Source of the DNA: Variovorax sp. CAN15
GTDB lineage: Bacteria; Pseudomonadota; Gammaproteobacteria; Burkholderiales; Burkholderiaceae_C
Length of the DNA: 58,947 nucleotides
Assembly (NCBI RefSeq): GCF_030462475.1
Contig: NZ_JASMRZ010000017.1
Location: 34,198-93,144, forward strand
Reading direction: 5' to 3'
Part shown: in pieces, positions 19,447-28,822 of the stretch
Layout of the letters: every line of letters starts with the position of its first letter
Position numbering within the stretch: position 1 is the stretch's first letter
The notes under the pieces: generated by a model
The model's input: the letters and a program-made list of their open reading frames with translations, nothing else
Told to the model about the DNA's origin: nothing
Database searches by the model: none
Translations under genes and position numbers: made by a program

Positions 19447-19818
19447 ATGAGCGATCAAGAACGCATTCCGCTGTGCAATGCCTCCGACCTGGCCGAAGGC
19501 GGCCTGGCGGTGCCCTTCGATGTGATCTATGGCGGCGAGACCTGCCGCGCCTTCGCGATACGGTTCGAGGGCCGGCCGCATGCGTTTCTCAACCGCTGCA
19601 GCCACGTCGCGATGGAACTCGACTTCCAGCCCGACCGCTTCTTCGACGACACCGGCCAGTGGCTGCTGTGCGCGACGCATGGCGCGGTCTACAGGCCCGA
19701 CACCGGCGAATGCGCGGGCGGCCCGTGCCGCGGCGGCCTCGTGAAGATCGCGCTGAGCGAGCATGACGGCGTGGTGCACTGGCATACTGACTGGAACCTT
19801 CACCCCCTGACTTTCTGA
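19447..19818 (+). CDS. Rieske [2Fe-2S] ferredoxin-like protein
   Basis: A 123-residue soluble protein with both cluster-binding boxes: Cys51-Ser-His53 and Cys75-Ala-Thr-His78, 21 residues apart. It lacks a membrane helix and an oxygenase domain, so it is a stand-alone electron carrier or regulatory Rieske protein, whose partner is not known. It lies between the HAD phosphatase and the S49 peptidase, 1 bp before the latter, and is probably in the rluC transcript. Confidence 0.9.
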   Translation: MSDQERIPLCNASDLAEGGLAVPFDVIYGGETCRAFAIRFEGRPHAFLNRCSHVAMELDFQPDRFFDDTGQWLLCATHGAVYRPDTGECAGGPCRGGLVKIALSEHDGVVHWHTDWNLHPLTF

Positions 19819-19819
19819 C

Positions 19820-20836
19820 ATGACCGACCCGAACCGAACCGAACCCGCGGGGTTCGAGCCATTTGAGCCGGCTCCTTCCACGAACATGGCCAAAGATCCC
19901 ACGCAGCGCCCCGGTTGGGAGCGCGCCACTCTCGAAAAGCTCGCCTTCGCCTCGCTGAACGAGCAGAAGGCCACGCGCCGCTGGAAGACCTTCACGCGCC
20001 TGGCCTGGCTGGCATTCTTCGTCTTCCTGGCCTGGGCCGCGTTCTCGCGAAGCACGCCCAGCACGGCCAAGACCTCAGCCCACACGGCAGTCGTCGAGAT
20101 CAAGGGCGAAATCGCCAACGGCAGCGACGCGAGCGCCGAGTTCGTGGTTGCCGCGATGAAGACCGCCTTCGAGGACGAGGGTGCCAAGGGCGTGGTCCTG
20201 CTGATCAACTCGCCCGGCGGCAGTCCGGTGCAGGCCGGCATCATCAACGACGAGATCAAGCGCCTGAAGGCCAAGTACAAGAAGCCGGTCTATGCCGTGG
20301 TCGAGGAAACCTGCGCCTCGGCGGCTTATTACATCGCCGCCGCGGCCGACAAGATCTACGTCGACAAGGCCAGCATCGTCGGCAGCATCGGCGTGCTGAT
20401 GGACGGCTTCGGCTTCACCGGCGTGATGGAGAAGGTGGGCGTCGAGCGCCGACTGCTGACGGCCGGCGAGAACAAGGGCTTCCTCGATCCGTTCAGCCCG
20501 ATGAGCGATGCGCAGCGCGCGCACGCGCAGACCATGCTCGACCAGATCCACACGCAATTCATCAATGTAGTGAAGGCCGGGCGTGGTGACCGGCTCAAGC
20601 TCGACACTCCAGGCCTGTTCAGCGGCCTCTTCTGGAGCGGCGAGCAAGCCGTCGAGTATGGCCTGGCCGACCAGCTCGGCAACGTCGACTACGTGGCGCG
20701 CGAAGTGATCAAGGCCGAGGAGGTGATCGACTACACCCGGCGCGACAACGTGGCCGAGAAGCTGGCCAAGAAGTTCGGCGCGGCGATGGCCGAGACCACG
20801 GTGCGCCTGATGCAGACCACGCCTGTATTGAGGTAG
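19820..20836 (+). CDS. sppA: S49-family signal-peptide peptidase (SppA-like)
   Basis: A 338-residue membrane-bound serine protease thought to clear cleaved signal peptides. One membrane helix (about residues 58-76) follows an acidic N-terminus. The nucleophile is Ser167 in ETCASAAYY and the general base Lys183 in VDKASIVGSIGV, giving the Ser/Lys dyad of the short, single-domain SppA type. The oxyanion loop SPGGSP (131-136) is intact. It is the last gene of the rluC run; a dispersed repeat begins 1 bp after the stop. Confidence 0.9.
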   Translation: MTDPNRTEPAGFEPFEPAPSTNMAKDPTQRPGWERATLEKLAFASLNEQKATRRWKTFTRLAWLAFFVFLAWAAFSRSTPSTAKTSAHTAVVEIKGEIANGSDASAEFVVAAMKTAFEDEGAKGVVLLINSPGGSPVQAGIINDEIKRLKAKYKKPVYAVVEETCASAAYYIAAAADKIYVDKASIVGSIGVLMDGFGFTGVMEKVGVERRLLTAGENKGFLDPFSPMSDAQRAHAQTMLDQIHTQFINVVKAGRGDRLKLDTPGLFSGLFWSGEQAVEYGLADQLGNVDYVAREVIKAEEVIDYTRRDNVAEKLAKKFGAAMAETTVRLMQTTPVLR

Positions 20837-20934
20837 ACCCCCAGGCTTCGCGCACTTCGTGTCGCGCGCGCCAACCCCCTTGCGAGGGGGCAACACCTGC
20901 AGCCCGGCGAAGCCGGTTTCGCGGTGTTTCGCGA
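20837..20934 (+). repeat. Dispersed intergenic repeat, copy 1
   Basis: About 98 bp starting right after the sppA stop. It contains ACCCCCAGGCTT, the hairpin CCCCCT-TGCG-AGGGGG (20875-20890) and a second hairpin CCGGC-GAA-GCCGG (20904-20916). It aligns with 40044-40136 over most of its length, in the same orientation to the upstream gene. Confidence 0.7.
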
Positions 20935-20943
20935 ACGAACGAT

Positions 20944-22113
20944 TCAGTGTCTCTCTTGGCTGCCGTGGTTACCGCTGGCCGTGTAGCGCGCCGATGCCGC
21001 CAGCGCCGCGGCGAAGACCACTACCACGTAGAGCGCCGCCGTCAGCGAGGTCGCGCGCGCCAGCAGCCCGATCACCGCGGGGCCTGCCATGAATCCCAGA
21101 TAGGCCACGGCCGAGACCGACGCGATGCCGCGCGCCGGCTCGATACCCGGCACCTTCGCGGAGGCCGAGAACAGGATCGGCACCACGTTCGCAAAACCTA
21201 CGCCCACCCCCGCGAAGCCGACCAGCGCCAGCCAGGGCAGGTCGGTGATGAGCACCAGCGCCATGGCGCCCGCGGCGAGCAGGCCGCTGCCGAGCAGCAA
21301 TGCGCGCGGCGAGAAGCGGGCGCGCAGGGCATCGCCGCCGAAGCGCGCCGCCGCCATCGCGGCCGAGAAGCTCGCATAGGCCAGTGCGGCCTGTTGCTGC
21401 GGGCTGCCGATTTCCTGCTGCATGTAGAGCACGCTCCAGTCGTAGATCGCGCCTTCGGCGATCAGGCCCAGCGCGGCGAGCACGCCCAGCACGGCGAGCG
21501 TGCCGCGGGGCAGCAGGAATCCGTGGTCGACTTCGGTCGCGCCGCTGGTGGCGGGGCGGGGCAGCATGCGCGTGGAGGCCAGTGCGACGAGCACCGTCAT
21601 CGCGGCCGCGACCACCAGCAGGTGCGCCTGGGCGCCGAGCCCGGCCGCCAGCGCGGCGCTGCCGCTCGCTGCGCCGGCCATGCCGCCCAGGCTGAACATG
21701 CCGTGCATGCCGCTCATCAGCGGCGTGCCGCCATGCAGCTCGAGTTGTGCGGCTTCGGTGTTGATGGATACGTCGAACACACTGGTCACGAGGCCGAAGG
21801 CGGCCAGCAGCACCAGCAGCGCGGCGTAGCCCGGCATGGCGATGAGGCCGGCCAGCAGCAGCGCGTAGACCACGCCGCAGATGCCGGCCACGCGGCGCGG
21901 ACCGTGGCGGCCGATCCAGCGGCCCGCGCTGGTCAGGCCGAACATGGCGCCGGCCCCGGCCGCGAGCATGGCCAGGCCGAGCTGGGCCTCGTCGATGCCG
22001 TAGTGCGCCTTGACCGTGGGCACGTGCACGCCCCAGGTCGCGAAGATGAAGCCGGCGGCGAAGAATTGCGCGCGCGAAGCCCAGCGCGTGGCTGCGGTAA
22101 TGGCCAGCACCAT
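20944..22113 (-). CDS. MFS transporter, YbjJ-like
   Basis: A 389-residue inner-membrane protein with about twelve hydrophobic segments. The N-terminus has FFAAGFIFATWGVHVPTVKAHYGIDEAQLG, a pattern of the small YbjJ/fucose-permease-like MFS branch, and after helix 2 comes GRWIGRHGPRRVA in the motif-A position. Substrate unknown. It starts 2 bp beyond the methylase-fold gene stop, so it is part of a maf-methylase-MFS transcript. The C-terminus is short and basic/histidine-containing. Confidence 0.85.
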   Translation of the reverse strand: MVLAITAATRWASRAQFFAAGFIFATWGVHVPTVKAHYGIDEAQLGLAMLAAGAGAMFGLTSAGRWIGRHGPRRVAGICGVVYALLLAGLIAMPGYAALLVLLAAFGLVTSVFDVSINTEAAQLELHGGTPLMSGMHGMFSLGGMAGAASGSAALAAGLGAQAHLLVVAAAMTVLVALASTRMLPRPATSGATEVDHGFLLPRGTLAVLGVLAALGLIAEGAIYDWSVLYMQQEIGSPQQQAALAYASFSAAMAAARFGGDALRARFSPRALLLGSGLLAAGAMALVLITDLPWLALVGFAGVGVGFANVVPILFSASAKVPGIEPARGIASVSAVAYLGFMAGPAVIGLLARATSLTAALYVVVVFAAALAASARYTASGNHGSQERH

Positions 22114-22115
22114 GG

Positions 22116-22895
22116 TCAGCGGCCGATCGCGAACACGGCGGGCAGGCGTTCGTCTGTCGTGGGCTGGGGCTTCGCGGCGCGCCAGGACTTGACCGTCTCG
22201 CTGCGCACATTGGCGGTGGCGAGCGTCAGGCCGCGCGCGACGGCGAGGCGGGTGTTGTGCTGCAGCGTCTGGATCAGCGCCTGCAGCAGCGCGGCGTTGC
22301 GGTAGGGTGTCTCGATGAAGAGCTGCGTCTGGCCCGACTTGAGCGCCAGCGCCTCGAGCTCGCGGATGCGGGCCTGGCGCTCGCCGGCGTCCTGCGGCAG
22401 GTAGCCGACGAAGGCGAAGTTCTGGCCGTTGAGCCCGCTCGCGGCCAGCGCGAGCAGCAGCGAGACGGGGCCGCTAAGCGGCACCACGGTGAGGCCCAGG
22501 TCGTGCGCGGCGCGCGCCACCGACGAGCCTGGATCGGCCACGGCCGGCATGCCGGCTTCGCTCAGCAGGCCGACATCGTGGCCTTCGAGCGCGGCGGCAA
22601 GCAGGGGACGGGCGTCGAACTGGCCAGCGTGATCGCCCTTCTTGTGCACTTCGCGCGGCAGCTCCTGGATGTTCTGCGCCTGCAGGGGCGCGGCCAGCGG
22701 CGCGACGGCGTCGATGCGCTTCAGGTAGGCGCGAGCGGATTTGGCGTTCTCGCAGATCCAGTGCGTGATGCCGGCGGCCGTCTGCAGGGTGCCCAGCGGC
22801 AGTGCGTCCTGCAGCGGGGCTTGCGTCTCGCAGCCGAAGTCGAGCGGCGCGGGGACGAGATAGAGCCTGCCCTTTTCCCTCTGTGTCATCGTCAT
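22116..22895 (-). CDS. RsmI-related tetrapyrrole-methylase-fold methyltransferase
   Basis: A 259-residue SAM-dependent protein. It contains the RsmI-like block LLSEAGMPAVADPGSSVARAAHDLGLTVV and the later GYLPQDAGERQARIRELEAL with IETPYRN. The N-terminus is not the ATPIGNLGDIT of true RsmI (16S C1402 2'-O-methyltransferase) but VPAPLDFGCETQ, so this is a distinct paralogue whose RNA or other substrate is not known. The ATG overlaps the maf stop by 4 bp. Confidence 0.85.
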   Translation of the reverse strand: MTMTQREKGRLYLVPAPLDFGCETQAPLQDALPLGTLQTAAGITHWICENAKSARAYLKRIDAVAPLAAPLQAQNIQELPREVHKKGDHAGQFDARPLLAAALEGHDVGLLSEAGMPAVADPGSSVARAAHDLGLTVVPLSGPVSLLLALAASGLNGQNFAFVGYLPQDAGERQARIRELEALALKSGQTQLFIETPYRNAALLQALIQTLQHNTRLAVARGLTLATANVRSETVKSWRAAKPQPTTDERLPAVFAIGR

Positions 22896-23473
22896 AGGAG
22901 GTCGACCCCCGCGGCGCGCAGCATCCGGCAGGTTCTTATCAGTGGCAGGCCGACCAGCGCGGTCGGGTCGTCGCTGTCGATGGCATCCAGCAGCGCGATG
23001 CCCAGGCCTTCGCTTTTTGCGCTTCCGGCGCAGTCGTAGGGCTGTTCGGCCTGCAGGTAGTGCTCGATGGCGGCGTCGCCGAGGTCGCGGAACACCACGC
23101 GCACGGGCGCGATGTCGCGCTGGACGAAGCCCGTGGCCTTGCAGACGACGGCCACGGCGGTCTGGAAGATCAGCGTCTGGCCGCGCATGCGGCGCAACTG
23201 GGCGGTGGCCCGTTCGTGGTCGCCGGGTTTGCCCAGCGCTTCGCCAGCGAGGTCGGCCACCTGGTCCGAGCCGATGACCACGGCTTCGGGGAAGCGGGCG
23301 GCCACGGCATTGGCCTTTTCGAGCGCGAGGCGGACGGCGAGGTCGTGCGGCGTTTCGCCGGGCAGGGGTGTTTCGTCTACTTCCGGCGAGTGCACGTCGA
23401 AGGGCAGGCGCAGGCGGGTGAGCAATTCGCGGCGATAGCGCGAGGTAGAGGCAAGGATCACGGTGCGTTGCAT
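22892..23473 (-). CDS. Maf-like nucleotide pyrophosphatase (YceF type)
   Basis: A 193-residue house-cleaning enzyme. The N-terminal LASTSRYRRELLTRLRLPF carries the phosphate-binding SxSxxR pattern, the catalytic-side aspartate pair sits in VIGSDQVADL, and KANAVAARFPEA is typical. The SDQ rather than SDT signature points to the YceF branch, which prefers 7-methyl-GTP. It is divergent from yceD-rpmF across 82 bp, as in many proteobacteria, and overlaps the downstream methyltransferase. Confidence 0.9.
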   Translation of the reverse strand: MQRTVILASTSRYRRELLTRLRLPFDVHSPEVDETPLPGETPHDLAVRLALEKANAVAARFPEAVVIGSDQVADLAGEALGKPGDHERATAQLRRMRGQTLIFQTAVAVVCKATGFVQRDIAPVRVVFRDLGDAAIEHYLQAEQPYDCAGSAKSEGLGIALLDAIDSDDPTALVGLPLIRTCRMLRAAGVDLL

Positions 23474-23555
23474 GGCGACGATTGTGCGTGAGCTGCCCAA
23501 AACCCTCAGGCATGCCCCATGCCGGCAGGGCGGCCGGCGCGCTAGACTGGCGCGG

Positions 23556-24113
23556 ATGAAGAGAGAATTCGCCCCCGAAAGGCTCAATGTGCCCGGCTTC
23601 GCCGCCGCTGGCGCCACGATGGAAGCCGCAGATCCGGTTCCGAAATACGTACGCCTGATCGCCGAACTGGCTGCTCCCGCTCCCGATGCGGTGGTGAACT
23701 GGACGGCCCACGGCGAAGACCGCCCCGGCGCTGACGGAAAGCCCGTGCCCTGGCTGCATCTGGAAGCGGAGGCCGTCGTGCCGCTGGTTTGCCAGCGTTG
23801 CCTGTCGCCGGTAGATACATCGCTTACCGTGGACCGCTGGTTCCGCTTCGTGGCCAACGAGGAGGTTGCCGAGGCGGAAGACGAGGAATCCGAGGAAGAC
23901 CTGCTCGTCGTGAGCCGGGATTTCGATCTGCACGCCCTGATCGAGGACGAGCTTCTGATGGAAATTCCCGTCATGCCGGCCCACGACGTCTGCCCCACGC
24001 CGGTGCAGCTTTCGTCCAGCGACGAGGACTTCCAGGCCGCAGAAGAGGCCAAACCGAACCCCTTCGCAGTGCTCGGCGCGTTGCGTTCGCGCAAGCCGGA
24101 AGAGGGGAAGTAG
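23556..24113 (+). CDS. yceD: YceD-family (DUF177) 23S rRNA accumulation protein
   Basis: A 185-residue acidic protein. The conserved [17 protein letters not shown] (about residues 75-91) and the late acidic loop HDVCPTP with paired cysteines are DUF177 hallmarks. In E. coli and plants the family is needed for 23S rRNA accumulation. It is followed at once by rpmF, the universal arrangement. I chose the ATG at 23556; upstream residues of the open frame are not conserved and it has no strong ribosome-binding site. Confidence 0.88.
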   Translation: MKREFAPERLNVPGFAAAGATMEAADPVPKYVRLIAELAAPAPDAVVNWTAHGEDRPGADGKPVPWLHLEAEAVVPLVCQRCLSPVDTSLTVDRWFRFVANEEVAEAEDEESEEDLLVVSRDFDLHALIEDELLMEIPVMPAHDVCPTPVQLSSSDEDFQAAEEAKPNPFAVLGALRSRKPEEGK

Positions 24114-24133
24114 CCCTTTGCCTCAGGCTGGGC

Positions 24134-24139
24134 TATAAT
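24134..24139 (+). promoter_or_regulatory. Perfect -10 element ahead of rpmF
   Basis: TATAAT 139 bp before the rpmF ATG, directly after the yceD stop. No good -35 hexamer lies at the usual distance, so activity is only suggested. Confidence 0.4.
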
Positions 24140-24277
24140 CATGGGCTTCGCGCGCGCCGCCGTGAGCAGCGATACACGAAACAACAACAGGGGCATTCCA
24201 TACATGCCGCCAAGTTTTTTGTATTGCCACCGCTTGAGCCCGCATCCAGTCACCAACCTCACAGTCCAGGAGCCATC

Positions 24278-24460
24278 ATGGCCGTCCAGCAAAACAAGAA
24301 GTCGCCTTCCAAGCGCGGCATGCACCGTTCCCACAATGCACTGGTCGTGCCCGGCATCGCCGTGGAGCCGACCACCGGCGAAACCCACCTGCGCCACCAC
24401 ATCAGCCCCAACGGTTTCTACCGTGGCCGCCAGGTGCTCAAGAACAAGTCCGAAGCCTGA
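24278..24460 (+). CDS. rpmF: 50S ribosomal protein L32
   Basis: A 60-residue protein of the large ribosomal subunit. It starts [20 protein letters not shown] and ends [25 protein letters not shown], the normal L32 of the zinc-free type (no cysteine pairs). CCAGGAG lies about 7-13 bp upstream. It is between yceD and plsX, and is followed by a strong intrinsic terminator whose tail reaches the plsX start. Confidence 0.97.
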   Translation: MAVQQNKKSPSKRGMHRSHNALVVPGIAVEPTTGETHLRHHISPNGFYRGRQVLKNKSEA

Positions 24461-24479
24461 TCCCGCATCCCAAGGCCAA

Positions 24480-24520
24480 GGCCCGAAGCTACTTTTGCCG
24501 TAGCGTCGGGCCTTTGTTTT
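24480..24520 (+). terminator. Intrinsic terminator after rpmF, abutting plsX
   Basis: A 12-bp stem with one A/G mismatch (24480-24492 with 24500-24512), a 7-nt loop and the tail TTTGTTTT. The tail ends one base before the plsX ATG at 24522. Confidence 0.8.
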
Positions 24521-24521
24521 G

Positions 24522-25619
24522 ATGGCTACGCCTTCTTTTCCCGAAAACACCGCTGCGCCTTCCGCAATCACGCTCGCCGTGGATTGCATGGGGGGTGACC
24601 ATGGGCCGCGCGTCACGCTTGCGGCCTGCCGCGCGTTTCTCGAGCGGCACAGCGACGCCTCCCTGCTGCTGGTCGGCGCGCCGGCCGCGCTGGCCGGGTT
24701 TGCCGCCCACCCGCGTGCCCGCATCGTTGCCGCCAGTGAAGTCGTGGGCATGGACGACCCAATTGAAATCGCCCTGCGCAAGAAGAAGGATTCTTCGATG
24801 CGCGTCGCGATCCAGCAGGTCAAGGACGGTGCCGCACAAGCGGCCGTCTCCGCTGGCAACACCGGTGCCCTGATGGCGATTGCGCGCTACCTGCTCAAGA
24901 CGCTCGAAGGCATTGATCGCCCCGCGATCGCGCCCCAGCTTCCCAACGCCAAGGGTGGGGCGACGACCGTGCTCGACCTGGGCGCAAATGTCGATTGCGA
25001 CGCTGAAGACCTGCTCCAGTTCGCCGTGCTCGGCTCGGCGCTGGTGTCGGCGCTCACCGGCAACGAAGCGCCTTCGGTCGGTCTGCTCAATATTGGCGAA
25101 GAAGCTATCAAGGGCAGCGAAACGATCAAAAAGGCAAGCCAACTGCTGCGTACAGCTGCCAACTCCAAGGATCTGAACTTCTACGGCAACGTGGAAGGCA
25201 ACGATATCTTCAAGGGGACGACCGACATCGTCGTTTGTGACGGTTTCGTTGGAAATGTGGCGCTGAAGGCCAGCGAGGGCGTGGCCTCGATGATCGGCGA
25301 GTTCATTCGCGTCGAATTCTCGCGGAGTCTTTTTACCAAGATTGCGGCAATTGTTGCTTATCCGGTTCTAAAAGCGTTCAAAAGTCGCTTGGATCATCGT
25401 CGGTACAACGGTGCGGCCTTGTTGGGGCTGCGCGGGCTGGTTTTCAAGAGCCATGGCTCGGCTGACGAGGTGGCTTTCGGTCATGCGCTGGATCGCGCTT
25501 ATGATGCCGCTCGCAACAACCTGCTCGATCGCGTGCGGGCCCGCATCGCCCACGCCGCGCCTTTGCTCGCGCGGCAGGAACCCGCGGCGCCGGTCGACGC
25601 GACGGCCCTTCACGTTTGA
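24522..25619 (+). CDS. plsX: Phosphate acyltransferase PlsX
   Basis: A 365-residue enzyme converting acyl-ACP to acyl-phosphate for phospholipid synthesis. The conserved [14 protein letters not shown] starts at residue 16, and [14 protein letters not shown] and [14 protein letters not shown] blocks follow. The ATG at 24522 is the only likely start, yet it sits right after the rpmF terminator with no Shine-Dalgarno sequence; a TTG three bases upstream is an alternative. The last base of the stop is the first base of the fabH ATG (TGATG), so fabH is coupled to it. Confidence 0.95.
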   Translation: MATPSFPENTAAPSAITLAVDCMGGDHGPRVTLAACRAFLERHSDASLLLVGAPAALAGFAAHPRARIVAASEVVGMDDPIEIALRKKKDSSMRVAIQQVKDGAAQAAVSAGNTGALMAIARYLLKTLEGIDRPAIAPQLPNAKGGATTVLDLGANVDCDAEDLLQFAVLGSALVSALTGNEAPSVGLLNIGEEAIKGSETIKKASQLLRTAANSKDLNFYGNVEGNDIFKGTTDIVVCDGFVGNVALKASEGVASMIGEFIRVEFSRSLFTKIAAIVAYPVLKAFKSRLDHRRYNGAALLGLRGLVFKSHGSADEVAFGHALDRAYDAARNNLLDRVRARIAHAAPLLARQEPAAPVDATALHV

Positions 25620-26596
25620 TGACCCCTTATTCACGCATTACCGGCACTGGCAGCTACCTGCCTCCACGCCGCGTGACCAATGACGATCTCGCCAAGGATC
25701 TGGCTACGCGAGGCATCGAAACCTCCGACCAGTGGATCGTCGAGCGCACCGGCATTCATGCCCGGCATTTCGCCGCGCCCGATGTCACGAGCAGCGATCT
25801 CGGTCTCGAGGCGGCCCGGCACGCGCTGGAGGCTGCCGGCCGCAAGGCCAGCGACGTCGACCTGATCATCGTCGCCACTTCCACGCCCGACATGGTGTTC
25901 CCGTCGTCGGCCGCCATCCTCCAGAACAAGCTCGGCATTGCCGGCTGCCCTGCGTTCGATGTGCAGGCGGTCTGCAGCGGCTTCGTCTACGCGCTCACCG
26001 TCGCCGACGCGATGATCCGCACCGGCACAGCGCGGTGCGCGCTGGTGGTCGGTGCCGAAGTGTTCTCCCGCATCCTCGATTTCAACGACCGCACCACCTG
26101 TGTGCTGTTCGGCGACGGCGCGGGTGCCGTGGTGCTCGAAGCCAGCGAGGAGCCCGGCATTCTGGCCAGCGACCTGCATGCGGACGGCAAGCACGTCGGC
26201 ATTCTTTGCGTGCCGGGTCATGTGTCGGGCGGTAATGTGCTGGGCACGCCGCTGCTGCACATGGACGGCCAGGCCGTCTTCAAGCTCGCGGTCCGCGTGC
26301 TCGAGGAAGCGGCGCGCGCCACGCTGGCCAAGGCCGGCAAGGTCGATGCCGACATCGACTGGCTCATTCCGCACCAGGCCAACATCCGCATCATGGAAGG
26401 CACCGCGAAGAAGCTGAGGCTTCCGCGCGAGAAGCTGATCGTCACGGTCAACGAACACGGCAACACCTCCGCCGCCTCGATTCCGCTGGCGCTCGACGAG
26501 GCTGTGCGCTCCGGCAAGGTGAAGAAAGGCGAAACGCTCATGCTCGAAGGCGTGGGCGGTGGCTTCACCTGGGGCGCGGTGCTATTGAATCTGTAG
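25619..26596 (+). CDS. fabH: Beta-ketoacyl-ACP synthase III
   Basis: A 325-residue thiolase-fold enzyme condensing acetyl-CoA with malonyl-ACP to begin fatty acid synthesis. The Cys-His-Asn triad is Cys119 ([10 protein letters not shown]), His252 (PHQANIRI) and Asn282 ([10 protein letters not shown]). It overlaps plsX by 1 bp. The 60-bp gap to fabD contains a 9-bp-stem hairpin (26606-26638) but no T-run, so transcription probably continues. Confidence 0.97.
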   Translation: MTPYSRITGTGSYLPPRRVTNDDLAKDLATRGIETSDQWIVERTGIHARHFAAPDVTSSDLGLEAARHALEAAGRKASDVDLIIVATSTPDMVFPSSAAILQNKLGIAGCPAFDVQAVCSGFVYALTVADAMIRTGTARCALVVGAEVFSRILDFNDRTTCVLFGDGAGAVVLEASEEPGILASDLHADGKHVGILCVPGHVSGGNVLGTPLLHMDGQAVFKLAVRVLEEAARATLAKAGKVDADIDWLIPHQANIRIMEGTAKKLRLPREKLIVTVNEHGNTSAASIPLALDEAVRSGKVKKGETLMLEGVGGGFTWGAVLLNL

Positions 26597-26656
26597 TTAG
26601 TGAGTGCGTTGCGGTGCCCCTGAGGGCGCCCGCAATGCGAGACGACGCATAAAACA

Positions 26657-27610
26657 ATGAAATCCTTTGCATTTGTCTTTCCGGGTCAGGGCTCGCAGGC
26701 AGTCGGCATGCTCGACGCCTGGGGTGACCATCCGGCCGTGGCCGAAACGCTGCGCGAGGCCTCCGAGGCACTCGGCGAGGACGTCGGCGCGCTGATCAAG
26801 AACGGTCCGAAGGAAGAACTGGCGCTCACCACGAACACCCAGCCGGTGATGCTGGTGGCGGGTGTCGCCGCTTGGCGAGCCTGGCTGGCGGAAGGCGGCG
26901 CAACGCCATCCGTCGTGGCCGGCCATTCGCTCGGCGAATATTCGGCGCTGGTGGCTTCGGGCGTGCTGACGCTCGCGCAGGCCGCGCCGCTCGTGCGTTT
27001 TCGCGCGCAGGCGATGCAGCAGGCGGTGCCTGTCGGCGTCGGTGCGATGGCTGCGGTGCTCGGCATGGAGTCGGGCAAGGTGGTCGCGGGCTGCGCGGAA
27101 GCCACGGCCAGCTTCGGCGCCGGCAGCGCGGAAATCGTCGAGGCGGTGAACTTCAACGACCCCATGCAGACGGTGATCGCCGGCAGCAAGGCCGCCGTGG
27201 ACAAGGCCTGCGAGCTGCTGAAGGCCAACGGCGCCAAGCGCGCGCTGCTGCTGCCGGTTTCGGCGCCGTTCCATTCGAGCCTGATGAAGCCCGCGGCGGA
27301 AGCGCTGCGCGAGAAACTGGCTTCGATCACGCTGGCCGCGCCGCAGATTCCGGTGCTGAACAACATCGACGTCGCCGTCGAAACCGACGCCGATCGCATC
27401 CGCGACGCCCTGGTGCGTCAGGCTGCGGGCCCGGTGCGCTGGGTCGAGAGCGTGCAGGCCTTGAAACTGCGCGGTGTAGCCGCCATCATCGAGTGCGGCC
27501 CTGGCAAGGTGCTGGCCGGCATGGTGAAGCGCATCGCCCCCGATCTGGAAGCCGCGTCGGTGTACGACCCGGCAACGCTCGCGGGCACCCGACAATCGCT
27601 CGCCGGCTGA
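26657..27610 (+). CDS. fabD: Malonyl-CoA:ACP transacylase
   Basis: A 317-residue enzyme loading malonate onto ACP. The nucleophile is Ser91 in AGHSLGEYSAL and the base His206 in SAPFHSSLM; the N-terminal FVFPGQGSQAVGM is the usual start. It sits between fabH and fabG (27-bp gap to fabG). The 60-bp upstream gap carries a GC-rich stem-loop, which could influence its expression relative to fabH but lacks a terminator tail. Confidence 0.97.
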   Translation: MKSFAFVFPGQGSQAVGMLDAWGDHPAVAETLREASEALGEDVGALIKNGPKEELALTTNTQPVMLVAGVAAWRAWLAEGGATPSVVAGHSLGEYSALVASGVLTLAQAAPLVRFRAQAMQQAVPVGVGAMAAVLGMESGKVVAGCAEATASFGAGSAEIVEAVNFNDPMQTVIAGSKAAVDKACELLKANGAKRALLLPVSAPFHSSLMKPAAEALREKLASITLAAPQIPVLNNIDVAVETDADRIRDALVRQAAGPVRWVESVQALKLRGVAAIIECGPGKVLAGMVKRIAPDLEAASVYDPATLAGTRQSLAG

Positions 27611-27637
27611 CCGGCGCAAGGCTCCCATACTTTTTCT

Positions 27638-28381
27638 ATGAGCATTCCCAAATTCGAAGGGCAGGTTGCCCTGGTCACCGGCGCGACGCGCGGCATCGGC
27701 GCGGCGATCGCGCTGGAGCTGGCCCAGCGCGGCCTCAAGGTCGTGGGCACCGGCACCACCGACGACGGCGCGGCCAAGATCACTGCTGCCCTGAGCGCGT
27801 ACGACGGCCGCGGCCGTGCGCTCGACGTCAATGACGGCGCCGCTGTCGAGGCGCTGATCGACGAGATCGTGCAGGCCTATGGCGCCATCCATGTGTTGGT
27901 CAACAACGCCGGCATCACGCGCGACACGCTCGCCATGCGCATGAAGGACAGCGACTGGGACGCGGTGCTCGACACCAATCTCAAGGCCGTCTTCTCCCTG
28001 TCGCGCGCGGTGATCCGCCCGATGATGAAGCAGCGCTACGGCCGCATCATCAGCATCACCAGCGTGGTGGGCGCTTCCGGCAACGCCGGCCAGGCCAACT
28101 ACGCGGCCGCCAAGGCCGGTGTCGCGGGCATGACCCGTGCGCTGGCCCGCGAGCTGGGCAGCCGCAACATCACCGTCAACTGCGTCGCACCCGGTTTCAT
28201 CGAGACCGACATGACGGCCAGCCTTCCCGAAGCCCAGCAACAGGCGCTGCTCCAGCAGATCCCGCTGGGCCACCTGGGAAAGCCGGCCGACATCGCGCAC
28301 GCGGTGGCGTACCTCGCATCGCCCCAGGCGTCCTACGTCACGGGGCAGGAGCTGCACGTCAACGGCGGCATGCACATGTAG
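27638..28381 (+). CDS. fabG: 3-oxoacyl-ACP reductase
   Basis: A 247-residue short-chain dehydrogenase reducing 3-oxoacyl-ACP with NADPH. The cofactor motif is VTGATRGIGAAIA, the structural NNAG is at residues 89-92, and the catalytic Ser142, Tyr155 and Lys159 are all present. The C-terminal YVTGQELHVNGGMHM is the FabG standard. It is in the fab cluster, 99 bp before acpP. Confidence 0.97.
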   Translation: MSIPKFEGQVALVTGATRGIGAAIALELAQRGLKVVGTGTTDDGAAKITAALSAYDGRGRALDVNDGAAVEALIDEIVQAYGAIHVLVNNAGITRDTLAMRMKDSDWDAVLDTNLKAVFSLSRAVIRPMMKQRYGRIISITSVVGASGNAGQANYAAAKAGVAGMTRALARELGSRNITVNCVAPGFIETDMTASLPEAQQQALLQQIPLGHLGKPADIAHAVAYLASPQASYVTGQELHVNGGMHM

Positions 28382-28720
<339 letters not shown>

Positions 28721-28822
28721 TCGGCCAGCTGACAACAACATTGCGACTGCGGCCGGCGGCTTTTTCTTGAACCGCACGCGCCGACAGGCAACTGTTCAGC
28801 GCTTTCAGAAAGGTTTGCCGGC

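Noticed and set aside
26606-26638. Terminator between fabH and fabD
   Set aside because: The hairpin is there, but no T-run follows and the genes are clearly one cluster.
28736-28768. Terminator between acpP and fabF
   Set aside because: A GC-rich run followed by five Ts, but no stable stem forms.
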